Source: RH-AL1 sp965277355 | GTDB lineage: Bacteria > Pseudomonadota > Alphaproteobacteria > Rhizobiales > Beijerinckiaceae | NCBI GenBank assembly: GCA_965277355.1 | Contig: CBDICN010000001.1 | Span: forward strand, 1,178,001-1,242,000 | Reading direction: 5' to 3' | Length of the DNA stretch: 64,000 nucleotides | In this document: piece by piece, positions 62,841 through 64,000 of the stretch | How the letters are laid out: the number at the start of each line of letters is the position of its first letter | Position numbering within the stretch: position 1 is the stretch's first letter | Notes under the pieces: generated by a model | Database searches by the model: none | What the model saw: the letters and a program-made list of their open reading frames with translations, nothing else | What the model was told of the DNA's origin: nothing | Position numbers and translations under genes: made by a program

Positions 62841-64000
62841 GCGTCGAGATCTCGGTCCTGCCGTCGGGGCTGCGGGTCGTGACCGAGCGGATGACTCATC
62901 TCGAGACCGCCTCGCTCGGCGTCTGGGTGGGAGCCGGATCGCGCCACGAGGCCGTCCACGAGGAGGGGCTCTCCCACCTTCTCGAACATATGGCGTTCAA
63001 GGGCACCCGCCGGCGCTCGGCGCGCGCCATCGCCGAGGAGATCGAGGAAGCGGGCGGCGACCTCAACGCCGCGACCGGGGTCGAGCAGACCGCCTATTAC
63101 GCGCACGTTCTGGCGGACGACACCGGGCTCGCGCTCGACATCCTCGCCGACATCCTCACCGACTCGACCTTCGAGCGCGACGAACTCGAGCGCGAGAAGG
63201 GCGTCATCCTCCAGGAGATCGGCGCCGTCGAGGACACGCCGGACGATCTCGTGTTCGACCTCTTCAACACCGCCGCCTTTCCCCACCAGGCGATCGGCCG
63301 GTCGATCCTCGGGACGCCGCTGAGCGTTGCCGCTTTCGATCGCGGCTCGATCGAGGGCTACCTCGCCCATCATTATCGTAGCGGCGGCATGATCGTCGGC
63401 GCCGCCGGCGCCATCGAGCATGCCCGCATCGCGGACGAGGCGGAGGCCCGTTTCGCCGCCCTCCGCGACCGGCAGACCGCCTCGCCCGCCTCTGCCCGCT
63501 ACCTCGGTGGCGAGAGCCGCGTGAAGAGGCGGCTCGAACAGGCCCACATCGTCGTCGGGTGGGAGGGGCTGCCCTACCGGCACGCGGACCATTACGCGCT
63601 GCAAATCTTCGCCAACGCGGTCGGCGGCGGCATGTCCTCGCGGCTGTTCCAGGAAGTGCGCGAGAAACGCGGGCTCGCCTATTCGATCTACACGTTCAAT
63701 TGGTCCTACGCCGATACCGGGCTCATCGGCTTCTACGCGGCGACAGGCGCCGCCGACGTCGCCGAGCTGATGCCGGTCGCGCTCGATTGTCTGGCCTCGG
63801 CGACGCACGACCTTTCGGATGGCGAGATCCGCCGCGCCAAGGCACAGACGAAGGTGTCGCTGCTCGCCGCGCTGGAATCGCCGTCGGCACGGTCGGAGCA
63901 GATCGCCAGGCAGCTGCTCGCCCTCGACCGCGTGCTCTCGCGCGAGGAGATGACCGGTAAGGTGGAGGCGCTCGGCACCGCCGAGATCCGCGCTGCCGGC
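62837..64000 (+). CDS. M16 family zinc peptidase, C-terminus cut by window edge
   Basis: First 388 codons visible. Zinc site HLLEHMAFKGT (HxxEH, about residues 48-52) with EEIEEAGGDLNAATGVEQTAYYAHV after it; second-half blocks GGGMSSRLFQEVREKRGLAYSIYTF. Bacterial relatives of mitochondrial processing peptidase are about 420-430 residues, so about 40 residues are missing. Start ATG 62837 overlaps the thrC stop, the usual thrC-mpp pair of alphaproteobacteria. Substrate unknown. Confidence 0.93.
   Translation, partial: MSVEISVLPSGLRVVTERMTHLETASLGVWVGAGSRHEAVHEEGLSHLLEHMAFKGTRRRSARAIAEEIEEAGGDLNAATGVEQTAYYAHVLADDTGLALDILADILTDSTFERDELEREKGVILQEIGAVEDTPDDLVFDLFNTAAFPHQAIGRSILGTPLSVAAFDRGSIEGYLAHHYRSGGMIVGAAGAIEHARIADEAEARFAALRDRQTASPASARYLGGESRVKRRLEQAHIVVGWEGLPYRHADHYALQIFANAVGGGMSSRLFQEVREKRGLAYSIYTFNWSYADTGLIGFYAATGAADVAELMPVALDCLASATHDLSDGEIRRAKAQTKVSLLAALESPSARSEQIARQLLALDRVLSREEMTGKVEALGTAEIRAAG

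Overview
GC-rich alphaproteobacterial chromosome, most likely Hyphomicrobiales (Rhizobiales). This is inferred from gene content and order: fabD-fabG-acpP-fabF-mltG-gmk; a stand-alone F0 operon with both b and b' subunits; coxB-coxA-ctaB-(small protein)-ctaG-coxC-DUF983-surf1-thrC-M16 peptidase; mutY-DUF721-dsbA next to smc; and IalB, DUF29 and PilZ proteins. No rRNA, tRNA, CRISPR array, prophage or plasmid backbone was seen. Most genes are core functions.

Layout. 0-2.4 kb: start of an Atm1-type ABC exporter, a small ORF, a sterol-desaturase-family hydroxylase. 1.7-8.2 kb (minus): fatty-acid synthesis cluster, transcribed fabD, fabG, acpP, fabF, mltG, a decayed yicC remnant, gmk. 8.5-14.4 kb: MFS exporter, Bpt N-end-rule transferase, a long YeiH-type exporter with a 52-residue membrane partner, a 2H phosphoesterase overlapping a tiny lipoprotein, a PilZ protein. 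14.4-20.4 kb: lolCD and proS, separated by a LysR/wrbA/GST/XapX island. 20.5-25.4 kb: branched-chain-amino-acid-type ABC system in which permease and ATPase are fused. 25.4-26.4 kb: no intact gene; a 17-copy 14-bp tandem repeat and a frameshifted DUF29 pseudogene. 26.5-33.7 kb: glmS, glmU, opgG/D, opgH. 34-40.2 kb: DEAD-box helicase, Aat, PaoABC-type molybdenum aldehyde oxidoreductase. 40.3-50.2 kb: methyltransferase, mutY, DUF721, dsbA-like, then an aldehyde dehydrogenase and an IS630 element, then smc. 50.3-52.9 kb: F0 ATP synthase operon. 53-54.4 kb: two exported proteins (one IalB-like). 54.6-64 kb: cytochrome c oxidase operon with assembly factors, thrC and a truncated M16 peptidase.

How the genes work together: envelope building dominates (fatty acids, MltG, GlmS/GlmU, osmoregulated periplasmic glucans, Lol lipoprotein sorting), together with aerobic energy conversion (aa3 oxidase, F0). 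Both bacterial N-end-rule transferases (Bpt and Aat) are present.

Most unusual signal: short tandem duplications (units of 13-21 bp) recur through the intergenic DNA. At least nine loci are non-coding and one lies in the coxB signal peptide. One of them marks the wreck of yicC. I see no convincing new multi-gene system. The best leads are this duplication-prone DNA, the YeiH/small-protein pair, the lipoprotein/2H-phosphoesterase pair and the LivM-LivG fusion.
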